In this document: in pieces, positions 26,819 through 35,757 of the stretch
Position numbering within the stretch: the first letter of the stretch is position 1
How the letters are laid out: the number at the start of each line of letters is the position of its first letter
Assembly (NCBI RefSeq): GCF_020026925.1
Contig: NZ_JAIQDW010000015.1
Span: 56,491-120,490, forward strand
DNA: 64,000 nt
DNA from: Flavobacterium hibisci
GTDB lineage: Bacteria > Bacteroidota > Bacteroidia > Flavobacteriales > Flavobacteriaceae
Direction of reading: 5' to 3'
Notes under the pieces: generated by a model
Told to the model about the DNA's origin: nothing
The model's input: the letters and a program-made list of their open reading frames with translations, nothing else
Database searches by the model: none
Position numbers and translations under genes: made by a program

Positions 26819-27391
26819 TTACAAACTGTGCAGTCTGCTTAAGGTTTCTCTGGAAACCCCCAGATAAGCTGCGATTAAATGCTTTGGAACAAGATTATAC
26901 AATTGAGGATACAATGCCAAAAGTTCTTCATAACGTGTTTTGACATTGTTGTTCATAAAGGATAAAAGTCTTTTTTGCGAGGCGACATATCCTTTGTTGG
27001 TACGCCAGCGAAAGAAATGTTCGACCTGATGAAAAGCTGCACAAAGTTTTTCACGGTCACTGCCGGAAAGGCAAAGTACTTCTGCATCAGTAATACAATC
27101 TACATTTATTGTAGCGGGCATCTGATTATACAAAGCCGCGTAATCTGAAGTCCACCAGGTAGGCATTGCAAACTGGAGGATATACATTTTTATTTCATCA
27201 TTAATAAAAAAAGCCTTCAGACAGCCCGAAATAACAAAGTACTCGCAATCTACTTTATCTCCTGCTCCTATAACTGTCTGTCCTTTCTTAAAAGACATTG
27301 GCTTAAAATGCGAAAAGAAATAATCGAATTCCTCTTCTGTTAATGAAACAGTTTTAGCAATATGCTGTTGCAGCAGATTTCTGGCCTCCAT
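26819..27391 (-). CDS. Crp/Fnr-family transcriptional regulator
   Basis: The 190-residue protein has an N-terminal cyclic-nucleotide-binding-type beta barrel (about 20-115, with FKKGQTVIGAGDKVDCEYFVISGCLKAFF as FKKGQTVIGAGDK then CEYFVISG), a dimer helix, and a C-terminal helix-turn-helix ending IAAYLGVSRETLSRL. The FNR iron-sulphur cysteine pattern is absent and the phosphate-binding cassette is not canonical, so cAMP binding is doubtful. This short form is common in Bacteroidota. It is directly upstream of the YceI operon on the same strand and probably controls it. Confidence 0.88.
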   Translation of the reverse strand: MEARNLLQQHIAKTVSLTEEEFDYFFSHFKPMSFKKGQTVIGAGDKVDCEYFVISGCLKAFFINDEIKMYILQFAMPTWWTSDYAALYNQMPATINVDCITDAEVLCLSGSDREKLCAAFHQVEHFFRWRTNKGYVASQKRLLSFMNNNVKTRYEELLALYPQLYNLVPKHLIAAYLGVSRETLSRLHSL

Positions 27392-27854
27392 TAGTAAACT
27401 GAATAAATTCCTGTAAAGTTATAAAATCCGTTCAATTTTTGGTTATCTGTTTGAATCTTCACAAAAGCATTCCAAAAAATATATGCTATTTTGTATGTCG
27501 TATCACTTAAAAAATGTCTTTTAATACGTTGTATCATTTTACATTTTCATGTTTCATCTTATAATTTGCAACCTGTTTTAGCTAAATTTTGTAAGTAAAA
27601 TTATTACAAACACATACCTTTAGCTAAAATTTCTACTACAATTTAAATTCCACAATTACATCACACTTTACCATCATTATCAGATTTATACCTGATAATA
27701 AATAAAGTCGCATTATTAATTATTTCAGTTTTTATTACATCTGAAATAATTAAACGTGTTGTAGCCTTTTAGCATTTGAAAAGTCAGAATGCTAATTATA
27801 TCTCACTTATAAAAAGCAAAATTTCAAACATGTCATACCTAAAATTCAACTAAG
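27392..27854. other. divergent regulatory region in front of the injection-system operon
   Basis: A 463-bp AT-rich region between the Crp/Fnr gene (-) and the first eCIS gene (+). A weak promoter candidate is TTTG at 27588-27591 with TACCTTTA at 27616-27623 (24-bp spacing, one mismatch in the -7 box). The long inverted repeat at 27716-27753 lies between that and the first gene. No open frame is convincing. Confidence 0.45.
27716..27753. repeat. 13-bp inverted repeat upstream of the eCIS operon
   Basis: TTAATTATTTCAG / CTGAAATAATTAA is a perfect 13-bp inverted repeat with a 12-bp spacer, about 100 bp before the first eCIS start codon. It could be an operator or a leader hairpin; the spacer begins with TTTTT, so the RNA form would not be a standard terminator. 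Confidence 0.5.
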
Positions 27855-28451
27855 ATGATTTTCGAAGTAATTCAGATTATTACGGAACAAGTAAACAACT
27901 ATCTCGATGAAATTGGGCTGGATAAATCTGTTGTTGCTGAAAACATCGCTTTTTTAGAATCACAGAATGAAGATATAGCTACTGCTTTAAAAAATGCTGT
28001 GGCACTCACTTTAATTAATTTAGACGAAGAAGCTACATTAAAAAATGTTCCGAATCACAGCATTGAAAGTGCTAAAACAATATATAAAAACAGCGTCATC
28101 AACTTAAATCTTTATATTCTTTTTAGTGCCAATAGAGATAAATATATCAACTCGCTTAAGGATATTTCAAAAATTATTGAATTTTTTCAGGGCAAAAAAC
28201 TTTTTACGCAAGCTAATACTATTTATAACAGAAACAATATTGCCATGAGCAATGTAGACAACTTTAGATTTACAGTTGAACTCTACACCCCCACTTTTGA
28301 AGAATTAAATTACATCTGGGGAACATTAGGGGGTAAACAATTTCCTTCGGCATTATACAAAGTAAGCATGATACAGATCGAACGCAATATCACACAAGGT
28401 GAAGGATGGCTTATCAGCAAACCTCAGGGTCTAACCAAAAGAAAAGAGTAA
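27855..28451 (+). CDS. DUF4255 (Afp16/Pvc16-like) eCIS cap/terminator protein
   Basis: First gene of the contractile injection system. The 198-residue protein has the DUF4255 pattern: N-terminal helix (VIQIITEQVNNYLDEI), VALTLINLDEEATLKN, VINLNLYILFSANR, LKDISKIIEFFQGKKLFTQANT, and the TFEELNYIWGTLGGKQFPSALYKVSMI section (GTLGGKQFPSALYKV being the most typical). In Afp/PVC particles this protein caps and terminates the tube and sheath at the end distal to the baseplate. Its gene leads the operon here, whereas in Afp/PVC it is last. It ends 2 bp before the next start codon. Confidence 0.88.
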   Translation: MIFEVIQIITEQVNNYLDEIGLDKSVVAENIAFLESQNEDIATALKNAVALTLINLDEEATLKNVPNHSIESAKTIYKNSVINLNLYILFSANRDKYINSLKDISKIIEFFQGKKLFTQANTIYNRNNIAMSNVDNFRFTVELYTPTFEELNYIWGTLGGKQFPSALYKVSMIQIERNITQGEGWLISKPQGLTKRKE

Positions 28452-28453
28452 TC

Positions 28454-29293
28454 ATGAGTTTTATCCCCACATATGGATTGTTATTTGAAGTGACACTTTT
28501 ACACAATTATTTTTTAAATAACGGAGAAGAAAATTACTCTGGTATGTCGGCAAAAGACAAGGAAAAAATGCTGCAGAAATTCAAAATCGATTCATTTGCA
28601 GCCATAACTCCAACTATTGAAACCAACATACTTTTAAGGAATTTCAAAATGGTGTTTAAGCCAACTAAAACCGGGTTTAAGGTATATATAATGGTGAAGG
28701 AAGATGAAACTGATCCATTTATTAGTATTCCTGAAGATACAAAACTTGACTTTAAACTATCCATTAAAAATTATCAGTTTGAGAATTACACCAATCTGGA
28801 ATTTGCCCGTAAACAAATCTTTTTATTCAGCAACGTCAAGCCACCAACTGAACCCGTAAGTTTTGAATACATTCCAAAAATTAATAATAATGTACTCATT
28901 TCAAATGATTTTCTGGTATCAGAAGAAACTACAGACTATTTGATATCTGAACTCCATACTCCCGAAAAACAGGATATTTTTGGAATAATTTCCCTGAGGA
29001 TGCGAGGCGATAATAATTCGAAAGATATTTTAAATAATCTGGGTAAAAGAGTAAGCCCGAATTTCAAAATTCATTTTGATAACAGAAAAACCCTTTGGAA
29101 ATATATCAACAGAAAGGCTGAGACTGAAATTATCACAAATACTGTAAAACCATTAACCTATTCAGGTTTTGTTGAAATTGACCCCCTTACCGATTTTACC
29201 CCGCAGGAACCGGCAAGCCATCAATATCCTAATCCATCTGTCAGATCAATACTAAAAATCAATAGTGATTACTATTCGGAAATATTTATTTAA
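28454..29293 (+). CDS. conserved eCIS protein of unknown function (second gene; cap-adaptor candidate)
   Basis: The 279-residue protein starts at the ATG at 28454 (MSFIPTYGLLFEVTLLHNYF); the frame is open further upstream but that would overlap the DUF4255 gene. It is mostly beta-rich and shows FxVTLLHNYFL near the start, LLRNFKMVFKPTKTGFKVYI, and IFGIISLRM toward the end. I do not recognise a named family. Its place directly after the cap gene and before the sheath suggests a cap-associated or tube-end structural protein, as a second cap protein has been described in Bacteroidota eCIS; that role is inference. Confidence 0.7.
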   Translation: MSFIPTYGLLFEVTLLHNYFLNNGEENYSGMSAKDKEKMLQKFKIDSFAAITPTIETNILLRNFKMVFKPTKTGFKVYIMVKEDETDPFISIPEDTKLDFKLSIKNYQFENYTNLEFARKQIFLFSNVKPPTEPVSFEYIPKINNNVLISNDFLVSEETTDYLISELHTPEKQDIFGIISLRMRGDNNSKDILNNLGKRVSPNFKIHFDNRKTLWKYINRKAETEIITNTVKPLTYSGFVEIDPLTDFTPQEPASHQYPNPSVRSILKINSDYYSEIFI

Positions 29294-29311
29294 TAATTAA
29301 AACCATCAATT

Positions 29312-31429
29312 ATGGCAACAACTTACAAAACGCCTGGAGTATATATTGAGGAAATCGTAAAGTTTCCTCCTTCAGTTGCACAGGTAGAAACAGCAATCCC
29401 TGCTTTTATTGGCTATACCGAAAAAGCGACCAAAAAAGTAGAGAATGATTTAGACAGGGTTCCTACCCGAATTACGTCTTTACTGGATTATGAAACGTAT
29501 TTTGGATCTGCTTATCCGGAAGACACCATTACTGTAGATGTAACCGATATAGTAACCGACAATGTATTAACAGAAAGAAGCATCGTGGTAAATCAGCCGG
29601 CCACTCCAAAACCTTTTTTGATGTACTATGCACTTCAGATCTATTTTGCAAATGGCGGCGGCCCATGTTATATTGTGTCTGTAGATAGATATGAAGATGA
29701 AAATGGCAATGAGAACACCGTTTTATTTCAGGACTTAGTAAATGGAAAAAGCTTAACAAATGGCCTTGACTTATTGAGAGGTGAAGATGAACCAACATTA
29801 ATTCTTTTTCCCGATGCAAAAGCATTAAACGAAGGTGATTTTTACGCCCTTTACAACAATGCATTGATGCAGTGCCATGATATGCAGGATCGGTTTACCA
29901 TTATAGATACACATAAATCGGCTGACATAGAAGTTGACTCGGAAGCTTTAAGAAACAAGATTGCACTTGAAAAAGATTATCTTAAATACGGTGCTGCGTA
30001 TTATCCTTATCTGGAGACCATATTAGATTACCGATACAGCGAAGATGATATTTTAATCCGCCATGTTACCAATGTTCCTGATTCGATCAGCACAGCTTCA
30101 AATGATATTGATAAAGCGTTAGTAACAATTCCAGGAACCCTCTCAAATATCATCAGTATTAGTAACGCAGGCGGAGCTCCTGCAAATGACACCATTGAAG
30201 GGAAAATAGCAAATGTACTATTATTCATAGATTCTCCTAATCCTTCTGGATTCAATGTAGCTGCCGGCCCTGCAAATTATGCCCTTAATTTAAAAAATGG
30301 ATTTGCAGAAGCATTGTCTAAATTAACAGCCGATTTGGATTTATTAATTTCTGATAAAAAAACAGTAGAAAATGCAGCCAATTCTGTAATAGCATCCGTT
30401 AAAGATGATAATCCGGGTGCTGAAGCTCCACTTGTGGCGGCGCTGACAAAATTTGTGAATTTATTTGAAGGCGCTAATAAAATTGAAAGTGTAAAAACAA
30501 CTTTGGATGACCTTAGAGCAAAAGCGCTTGCCTCTAAAACAACTGCAGCATTAGGCACAGTTGTAGATAATGTGGTTGTTGAGCTTCAAAAATTATTCAA
30601 ATTTTCCGCTCCAGCTTCCATCCTTAATTTGCCGGATGATACACTGACTATTGGCACCGACGTCTTTAACAAACCACTGCCCGGTAAAACTTTGACTACA
30701 CTGGTTAATGATATCAAAACTGAAATTAATGCTCTTAATTCTGAAGATACAAACAATGGTGCAATGAATGGCCGTTATCTTGGCGACATTGAAGGACTTG
30801 ACAATAAATCCTATAATGCCATAAAAGCAGAAATTAGTGCACTTCCTGTTACTTTGCCTCCAAGCAGCGCCGTGGCCGGAATTTACGCCCGTGTCGATTC
30901 TAACAGAGGGGTTTGGAAAGCACCGGCTAATGTGGGAATAAATTATGTGATAAAACCAACTATCAAAATAACAAATGGAGACCAGGACAACCTGAATATT
31001 GATACTGTTGCCGGTAAATCAATAAACGCCATCAGAAGTTTTACAGGTAAGGGCACCTTGATTTGGGGGTCAAGAACTCTTGCGGGTAATGACAACGAAT
31101 GGCGTTATGTACCGGTGCGCCGCTTTTTCAACATGGCGGAAGAATCCATTAAAAAAGCAACTGAACAATTTGTATTCGAACCTAACGATGCCAACACCTG
31201 GGTAAGAGTAAGGGCGATGATTGAGAACTTCCTCATTCTTCAATGGAGAGCTGGAGCTTTGGCCGGAGCAAAACCCGAACAGGCTTTTTATGTAAGGATT
31301 GGTCTTGGACAAACCATGTCGGCGTTAGATATTTTGGAGGGCAGAATGATTGTTGAAATCGGAATGGCGGTAGTTCGTCCGGCTGAGTTCATCATCCTGC
31401 GTTTCTCTCACAAAATGCAGGAATCTTAA
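29312..31429 (+). CDS. eCIS contractile tail sheath protein
   Basis: The 705-residue sheath subunit forms the contractile outer tube. The N-terminus has the typical YKTPGVYIEEIVKFPPSVAQVET (YKTPGVYIEE, then the PPSVAQVETAIPAFIGYT stretch). The C-terminal domain carries the conserved core (RRFFNMAEESIKKATEQFVFEPN, WVRVRAMIENFLILQWRAGAL, FYVRIGLGQTMSALDILEGRMIVEIGMAVVRPAEFIILRF), where the strands that interlock neighbouring subunits lie. The middle (about 200-540) is a variable surface domain with many Ala/Thr/Asn. Only one sheath gene is present; Afp and PVC have three. Confidence 0.96.
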   Translation: MATTYKTPGVYIEEIVKFPPSVAQVETAIPAFIGYTEKATKKVENDLDRVPTRITSLLDYETYFGSAYPEDTITVDVTDIVTDNVLTERSIVVNQPATPKPFLMYYALQIYFANGGGPCYIVSVDRYEDENGNENTVLFQDLVNGKSLTNGLDLLRGEDEPTLILFPDAKALNEGDFYALYNNALMQCHDMQDRFTIIDTHKSADIEVDSEALRNKIALEKDYLKYGAAYYPYLETILDYRYSEDDILIRHVTNVPDSISTASNDIDKALVTIPGTLSNIISISNAGGAPANDTIEGKIANVLLFIDSPNPSGFNVAAGPANYALNLKNGFAEALSKLTADLDLLISDKKTVENAANSVIASVKDDNPGAEAPLVAALTKFVNLFEGANKIESVKTTLDDLRAKALASKTTAALGTVVDNVVVELQKLFKFSAPASILNLPDDTLTIGTDVFNKPLPGKTLTTLVNDIKTEINALNSEDTNNGAMNGRYLGDIEGLDNKSYNAIKAEISALPVTLPPSSAVAGIYARVDSNRGVWKAPANVGINYVIKPTIKITNGDQDNLNIDTVAGKSINAIRSFTGKGTLIWGSRTLAGNDNEWRYVPVRRFFNMAEESIKKATEQFVFEPNDANTWVRVRAMIENFLILQWRAGALAGAKPEQAFYVRIGLGQTMSALDILEGRMIVEIGMAVVRPAEFIILRFSHKMQES

Positions 31430-31458
31430 TTAATAATCATCATTAAAAAATATACATC

Positions 31459-31887
31459 ATGAGTTATCCATTACCAAAGTTTCACTTCTCAGTTGACTGG
31501 GGAGGAACAAATATAGGTTTTACAGAAGTTTCGGGGTTAGACGTTGAAACAGAAGTTATTGAATACCGCCAGGGAGCAAGTCCTGAATACAGCAAAATCA
31601 AAATGCCTGGTATGCAAAAATTTTCCAATATAACATTAAAAAGAGGTTCTTTCAAAAGTGATAACGAGTATTACAAATGGTGGAATACCGTTAAATTAAA
31701 TACTATAGAAAGAAGAGATATTACCATCAAGCTCCTAAACGAAGAACATGACCCGGTAATAATCTGGAAAGTAAAAAATGCCTGGCCTACAAAAATACAG
31801 TCAACCGATTTAAAAGCTGATGGTAATGAGGTTGCTATCGAATCTATGGAATTGGTTCATGAAGGTTTATCTATTCAAAATGAATAA
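31459..31887 (+). CDS. eCIS inner tube protein (gp19-like, first copy)
   Basis: The 142-residue protein is the main tube (Hcp/gp19-like) subunit. It shows YPLPKFHFSVDWGG, the FTEVSGLDVETEVIEYRQG motif, KMPGMQKFSNITLKRG, and a terminal helix-strand unit (NEVAIESMELVHEGL). The tube is the hexameric channel through which cargo passes. It follows the sheath gene by 29 bp and precedes a second tube gene by 2 bp. Confidence 0.94.
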   Translation: MSYPLPKFHFSVDWGGTNIGFTEVSGLDVETEVIEYRQGASPEYSKIKMPGMQKFSNITLKRGSFKSDNEYYKWWNTVKLNTIERRDITIKLLNEEHDPVIIWKVKNAWPTKIQSTDLKADGNEVAIESMELVHEGLSIQNE

Positions 31888-31889
31888 TT

Positions 31890-32336
31890 ATGGCAAATTA
31901 TTATCCACCTGTAGGCTTTCATTTTCTGGTTGAATTTGATCAGCTGGGCACAAAAGAAAAAGACCATCAGTTCCAATCCGTATCAGGACTTTCTGTTGAT
32001 CTTGAAACAGAAGAAATTGTCGAGGGTGGAGAAAACAGATTCAAACATAAGCTTCCTGTTAAAACCAAATATCCCAATTTGGTTTTAAAAAGGGGAATTC
32101 TGATTGATTCTGACGTCATTGAATGGTGCCGAAAAGCATTAGAAAATTTTGAGTTTAAGCCTGTCGATTTAACTGTAAAGCTCCTGAATCAAGACCACCA
32201 ACCTTTAATGCACTGGAAAGTTGTACACGCTTATCCCGTAAAATGGGCAGTAGAAGACTTTAGTGCTTTAGAAAGTAAAATCGTTATCGAAAGCTTTGAG
32301 CTTGCTTATAATTATTTCACCCTTCACAAAAAATAA
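31890..32336 (+). CDS. eCIS tube protein (gp19-like, second copy; Afp5-like)
   Basis: The 148-residue second tube-type protein has YYPPVGFHFLVEFDQLG, FQSVSGLSVDLETEEIVEGGENRFKHKLP (as FQSVSGLSVDLETEEI) and YPNLVLKRGIL, then IVIESFELAYNYF at the end. It matches the tube fold but diverges from the first copy. In Afp/PVC a second tube-like protein (Afp5) links the tube to the baseplate hub; the same role is likely. It starts 2 bp after the first tube gene. Confidence 0.9.
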   Translation: MANYYPPVGFHFLVEFDQLGTKEKDHQFQSVSGLSVDLETEEIVEGGENRFKHKLPVKTKYPNLVLKRGILIDSDVIEWCRKALENFEFKPVDLTVKLLNQDHQPLMHWKVVHAYPVKWAVEDFSALESKIVIESFELAYNYFTLHKK

Positions 32337-32343
32337 TTTTACC

Positions 32344-32505
32344 ATGCCAATTGAAATCAAAGAACTTCATATTAAAATAAACGTGAGCGAAAATTCAAAT
32401 TCGGGTTCAAAACCAGTTTCTTCTTCATCTAACAATGAAAAAGATAATGTGGCGGAGTGTGTCGAGCAGGTAATGAAGATTATTGAACGAAAAAAAGAAC
32501 GTTAA
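32344..32505 (+). CDS. DUF5908-like small eCIS protein
   Basis: A 53-residue protein beginning MPIEIKELHIKINV, the typical DUF5908 opening, followed by a Ser/Asn linker and an acidic/basic tail (CVEQVMKIIERKKER). The start is the ATG at 32344, 7 bp after the second tube gene; a longer frame would overlap that gene. It occupies the slot of Afp6. It is probably a small structural or chaperone part; function not established. Confidence 0.8.
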   Translation: MPIEIKELHIKINVSENSNSGSKPVSSSSNNEKDNVAECVEQVMKIIERKKER

Positions 32506-32506
32506 T

Positions 32507-33202
32507 ATGACGACAACTAATGGTGAATTAAAAAAACTAAAGATCATTGCTTACAGCGATCCTCAATTCAACAATCCTGTTTCGGATATTGAAGAGTTCG
32601 TTACTCTGATGAATCCTGAAAAATATACTTTTCATTACAAGATAGAGCAAGATACCACTCAGGCCGCCGGAACCAGCAGTCCTGCACCAAGATTTACGGC
32701 AATTGCCCCGGAGGAATTAGAACTGGATTTTGTTTTTGACCGAACTGGTGTTATTGCCGGAAAGGAAAGTACCGAAAATGGTGTTATTGAAGACATTGAA
32801 CATTTTAGAAAAGTAATTTTAGAATATAACGGCACAGAACACAAGCCCAACTATTTAAAAATTGCCTGGGGAAGTCTTTTATTTAAAGGCTCCCTCACAG
32901 AAATGACTATTGAGTATAAACTTTTCAGACCAGACGGAACACCCATTAGAGCCCTTGCAAAAGGAAAATTTAAAGGTGTCGTTGAAGATGAATTACGGGC
33001 CAAGCAGCAAAACAACCAATCACCTGATTTAACGCATACCAGAATTGTAAAAGCCGGCGATACGCTTCCATTAATGTCTTTTAAAATCTACGGCGACTCA
33101 AAATATTATCTTGAAGTGGCAAGAGCCAACAAGCTAATCAATTTCAGAAAATTAAAAATTGGTCAAACCATATTTTTTCCACCACTTCAAAAACAACAAT
33201 AG
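32507..33202 (+). CDS. LysM-domain tube-baseplate adaptor (Afp7/gp53-like)
   Basis: The 231-residue protein has an N-terminal CIS tube-type domain (about 8-150, with LMNPEKYTFHYKI and PEELELDFVFDRTG) and a C-terminal LysM domain (about 172-228, with IVKAGDTLPLMSFKIYGD and KLKIGQTIFFPP). It joins the tube/spike to the baseplate. I use the ATG at 32507, 1 bp after the DUF5908 stop; the frame opens earlier at 32483 inside that gene. The stop codon is immediately followed by the ATG of the spike gene. Confidence 0.93.
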   Translation: MTTTNGELKKLKIIAYSDPQFNNPVSDIEEFVTLMNPEKYTFHYKIEQDTTQAAGTSSPAPRFTAIAPEELELDFVFDRTGVIAGKESTENGVIEDIEHFRKVILEYNGTEHKPNYLKIAWGSLLFKGSLTEMTIEYKLFRPDGTPIRALAKGKFKGVVEDELRAKQQNNQSPDLTHTRIVKAGDTLPLMSFKIYGDSKYYLEVARANKLINFRKLKIGQTIFFPPLQKQQ

Positions 33203-34948
33203 ATGAACAATAGCGGGGTCATACAAACCAGTAAAAGTGCAGATTTAGTAACGCACAAAATGCTTATTGAAGGAACTGAGCTGTCTGGCATTTACCAGGT
33301 AATGAGCATTGTAGTTCATAATGAGGTGAACAGAATACCTATGGCGCAGATTATTTTGACCGATGGAGATGCTGCTTCTCAGGATTTTAAATTAAGTAAT
33401 GAAGAGCTGCTGATTCCTGGAAAAAAAATTGAAATAAAAGCGGGTTATCACAGTGATGAAGAAACAATTTACAAAGGAATCGTGGTCAAACATTCCATAA
33501 AAATAAAAGACAATTCATCGCTGTTAATTGTGGAATGCAAAGACGAAGCCGTAAAACTGACTATTGGCAGAAAAAGCAAATATTTTTATGATGTAAAAGA
33601 CAGTGATGCTTTTGAAGATATTATTGGCACTTATGGCTTACAAAAAGAGGTAGAAAGTACAAATTATAGTCACAAAGAGCTAGTACAATACAATACATCT
33701 GATTGGGATTTTATGGTCTCCCGTGCACAGGCCAATGGAAAAGTATGTTTTGTTGAAGACGGCAAAATTTCGATTAAAAAACCAGATTTGACTTCTGCAC
33801 CAGTTGAAACGGTTGCTTTTGGCTCGAGTATGCTCGATTTTGATGCCGAAATTGATGCCCGAAATCAGTTTGCCAAAGTTTCATCCTACAGCTGGAATCC
33901 ATCGAATCAGGAATTATTAGAAATTGAAGCCAAAGATCCCAGCGTAAGTTTAAACGGAAATTTAACCGCTTCTGATTTATCTGATATCGTAAAACTGGAA
34001 AATCTGGAATTGCGTCACGGCGGTCATGTTACTGATACTGAATTGCAGGATTGGGCTGATGCAAAATTATTATTTCAACAGCTATCAAAAGTTCGCGGAA
34101 GAGTAAAGTTTCAGGGAATTCCCGCTGTAAAACCCAACACCATTATTATGCTTGAAGGCGTTGGGGATCGTTTTAACGGAAAAGCTTATATCACAGGCGT
34201 TTTCCATGAAATAGCCAACGGAAATTGGACTGTAAATGCTCAGTTTGGATTAAATCCGGAATGGTTTTCTGAAACGTATGACCTCAATACGCCATCGGCT
34301 TCTGGAATCATTCCCTCCATAAAAGGACTACATATTGGTGTTGTAACCCAGCTTCAGGACGATCCTGACGGCGAGGACAGAATTTTGGTAAAAATACCCA
34401 TTATCAATAACGAAGAACAAGGGATTTGGTGCAGAGTCACTGCCCTTGATGCCGGTGATAACAGAGGCACTTTTTTCAGACCCGAAATTGAAGACGAAGT
34501 AATTATCGGTTTTATCAACGAGGATCCAAATGATGCGATTGTTTTAGGAATGCTCCATAGCAGCGCTAAACCTGCTCCGCTAAAAGCTTCAGATGATAAT
34601 CATCAAAAAGGAATTTTTACAAGAAGTGAAATGAAAGTACTCTTTGACGACGATAAAAAATCGATAGCGATTGAAACTCCCGCAGGAAAAAAAATAACAC
34701 TAGACGAAGACAAAGGCTCAATTGTTATTGAAGACGAAAACTCGAACATTATTACAATTGACAGCGCAGGAATAAAAATGGAAAGTGCGGGCGATATTTC
34801 AATAAAAGCAACGGGCGATGTAAAAATTGAAGGCACAAATGTCAATTTAAAAGCAACTGCGCAATTTAAAGCTGAAGGAAATGCTGGCGCAGAAATGTCA
34901 TCAGCAGCGGTGGCGATTGTAAAAGGCAGTATTGTACAGATAAATTAG
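33203..34948 (+). CDS. VgrG/gp5-gp27-like spike protein (Afp8-like)
   Basis: The 581-residue central spike has a gp27-like N-terminal part (about 1-360, with PMAQIILTDGDAASQDF and VRGRVKFQGIPAVKPNT), an OB-fold (about 370-450, with HIGVVTQLQDDPDGEDRILVKIP and WCRVTALDAGDNRGTFFRPEIEDEVIIGFINEDPNDAIVLG, each only partly conserved), and a C-terminal beta-helix with short repeats (SAGDISIKATGDVKIEGTNVN) that forms the needle. The PAAR tip is encoded two features downstream. The gene begins directly at the preceding stop codon, consistent with translational coupling. Confidence 0.95.
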   Translation: MNNSGVIQTSKSADLVTHKMLIEGTELSGIYQVMSIVVHNEVNRIPMAQIILTDGDAASQDFKLSNEELLIPGKKIEIKAGYHSDEETIYKGIVVKHSIKIKDNSSLLIVECKDEAVKLTIGRKSKYFYDVKDSDAFEDIIGTYGLQKEVESTNYSHKELVQYNTSDWDFMVSRAQANGKVCFVEDGKISIKKPDLTSAPVETVAFGSSMLDFDAEIDARNQFAKVSSYSWNPSNQELLEIEAKDPSVSLNGNLTASDLSDIVKLENLELRHGGHVTDTELQDWADAKLLFQQLSKVRGRVKFQGIPAVKPNTIIMLEGVGDRFNGKAYITGVFHEIANGNWTVNAQFGLNPEWFSETYDLNTPSASGIIPSIKGLHIGVVTQLQDDPDGEDRILVKIPIINNEEQGIWCRVTALDAGDNRGTFFRPEIEDEVIIGFINEDPNDAIVLGMLHSSAKPAPLKASDDNHQKGIFTRSEMKVLFDDDKKSIAIETPAGKKITLDEDKGSIVIEDENSNIITIDSAGIKMESAGDISIKATGDVKIEGTNVNLKATAQFKAEGNAGAEMSSAAVAIVKGSIVQIN

Positions 34949-34950
34949 AG

Positions 34951-35010
34951 CAATGTCAGTTTCAATTTCAATGTCAATGTCAATGTCAATGTCAAATGTC
35001 AATTTCAATT
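34951..35010. repeat. hexanucleotide tandem repeat between spike and PAAR genes
   Basis: Near-perfect TCAATG hexamers (about four exact, with TTTCAA and TCAGTT variants on both sides) fill most of the 93-bp gap between the spike and PAAR genes, one of the few gaps in the structural part of the operon. In one plus-strand frame (34953-35027) the repeat is read as a 24-codon Met/Ser-Asn peptide starting 4 bp after the spike stop codon; coding is unproven. Confidence 0.65.
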
Positions 35011-35041
35011 TTAATAACAATAAATAATAACAACAAATAGT

Positions 35042-35332
35042 ATGGGAGCACCAGCCGCAAGAATTAACGATATGCATGTCTGCCCAATGGTAACAGCAAC
35101 TGTTCCTCATGTAGGCGGCCCAATATTGCCGCCAGGTTCGCCTACAGTATTAATAGGCGGTCAGCCTGCAGCCTGTCTGGGAGATATGATTGTTTGTACA
35201 GGTCCGCCGGATAGTATCATCGCGGGTTCTAGTACCGTGCTTATTGGAGGAAAACCAGCTGCAAGAATGGGCGATTCGACTGCGCATGGCGGAACAATTA
35301 TAATGGGATGTCCAACCGTTTTAATAGGCTGA
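35042..35332 (+). CDS. PAAR-domain spike tip protein
   Basis: The 96-residue protein is one PAAR domain: PAARINDMHVCP, GGPILPPGSPTVLIGGQPAACLGD, and STVLIGGKPAARMGDSTAHGG. Conserved Cys/His residues (for example C14, C50 region and H at the end of STAHGG) match the zinc-binding set. It sharpens the spike tip. No extra domain is fused, so it carries no toxin itself. It lies two bases before the gp25 gene. Confidence 0.95.
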   Translation: MGAPAARINDMHVCPMVTATVPHVGGPILPPGSPTVLIGGQPAACLGDMIVCTGPPDSIIAGSSTVLIGGKPAARMGDSTAHGGTIIMGCPTVLIG

Positions 35333-35334
35333 TT

Positions 35335-35745
35335 ATGAAAAACAAAGAAGCTTTTTTGGGAACCGGATGGAGTTTTCCGCCTGAGTTTAAAAAGAACAAT
35401 AAAGCGGTCGTAATGACGTCTGATGAGGCAGATATTAAAAGCAGTCTGGAGATATTGCTTTCTACCAAAATCGGCGAACGCGTTATGCTGCCACGATACG
35501 GATGTAATATGGATGAACTGTTTTTTGAGTCCTTAGACAGAACATTAAAAACCTATGTTTCAGAACTCATAAAAACAGCCATTTTATATTACGAACCGCG
35601 AATTGATGTAGAAAAAATTGACATTACACAAGGTGATGAATTAGTAGGGGAATTATTAGTCATAATCGATTACAAAATAAGAAGTACAAACTCAAGAAGT
35701 AATCTTGTTTATCCCTTTTACAAAGGAGAAGGCACTAACATTTAA
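35335..35745 (+). CDS. gp25/Afp9-like baseplate wedge protein
   Basis: The 136-residue protein has the gp25 signature: FLGTGWSFPPEF near the start, DIKSSLEILLSTKIGERVMLPRYG, then MDELFFESLD and a terminal beta region. This is the most conserved baseplate wedge protein of contractile systems. The start is the ATG at 35335, 2 bp after the PAAR stop; an in-frame ATG at 35308 would overlap it. Confidence 0.95.
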   Translation: MKNKEAFLGTGWSFPPEFKKNNKAVVMTSDEADIKSSLEILLSTKIGERVMLPRYGCNMDELFFESLDRTLKTYVSELIKTAILYYEPRIDVEKIDITQGDELVGELLVIIDYKIRSTNSRSNLVYPFYKGEGTNI

Positions 35746-35757
35746 AAGTTATAAGTG

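Noticed and set aside
34901..35110. 69-codon minus-strand frame with Ile-Asp repeats
   Set aside because: It is the reverse reading of the hexanucleotide repeat and of the spike gene end, not a gene.
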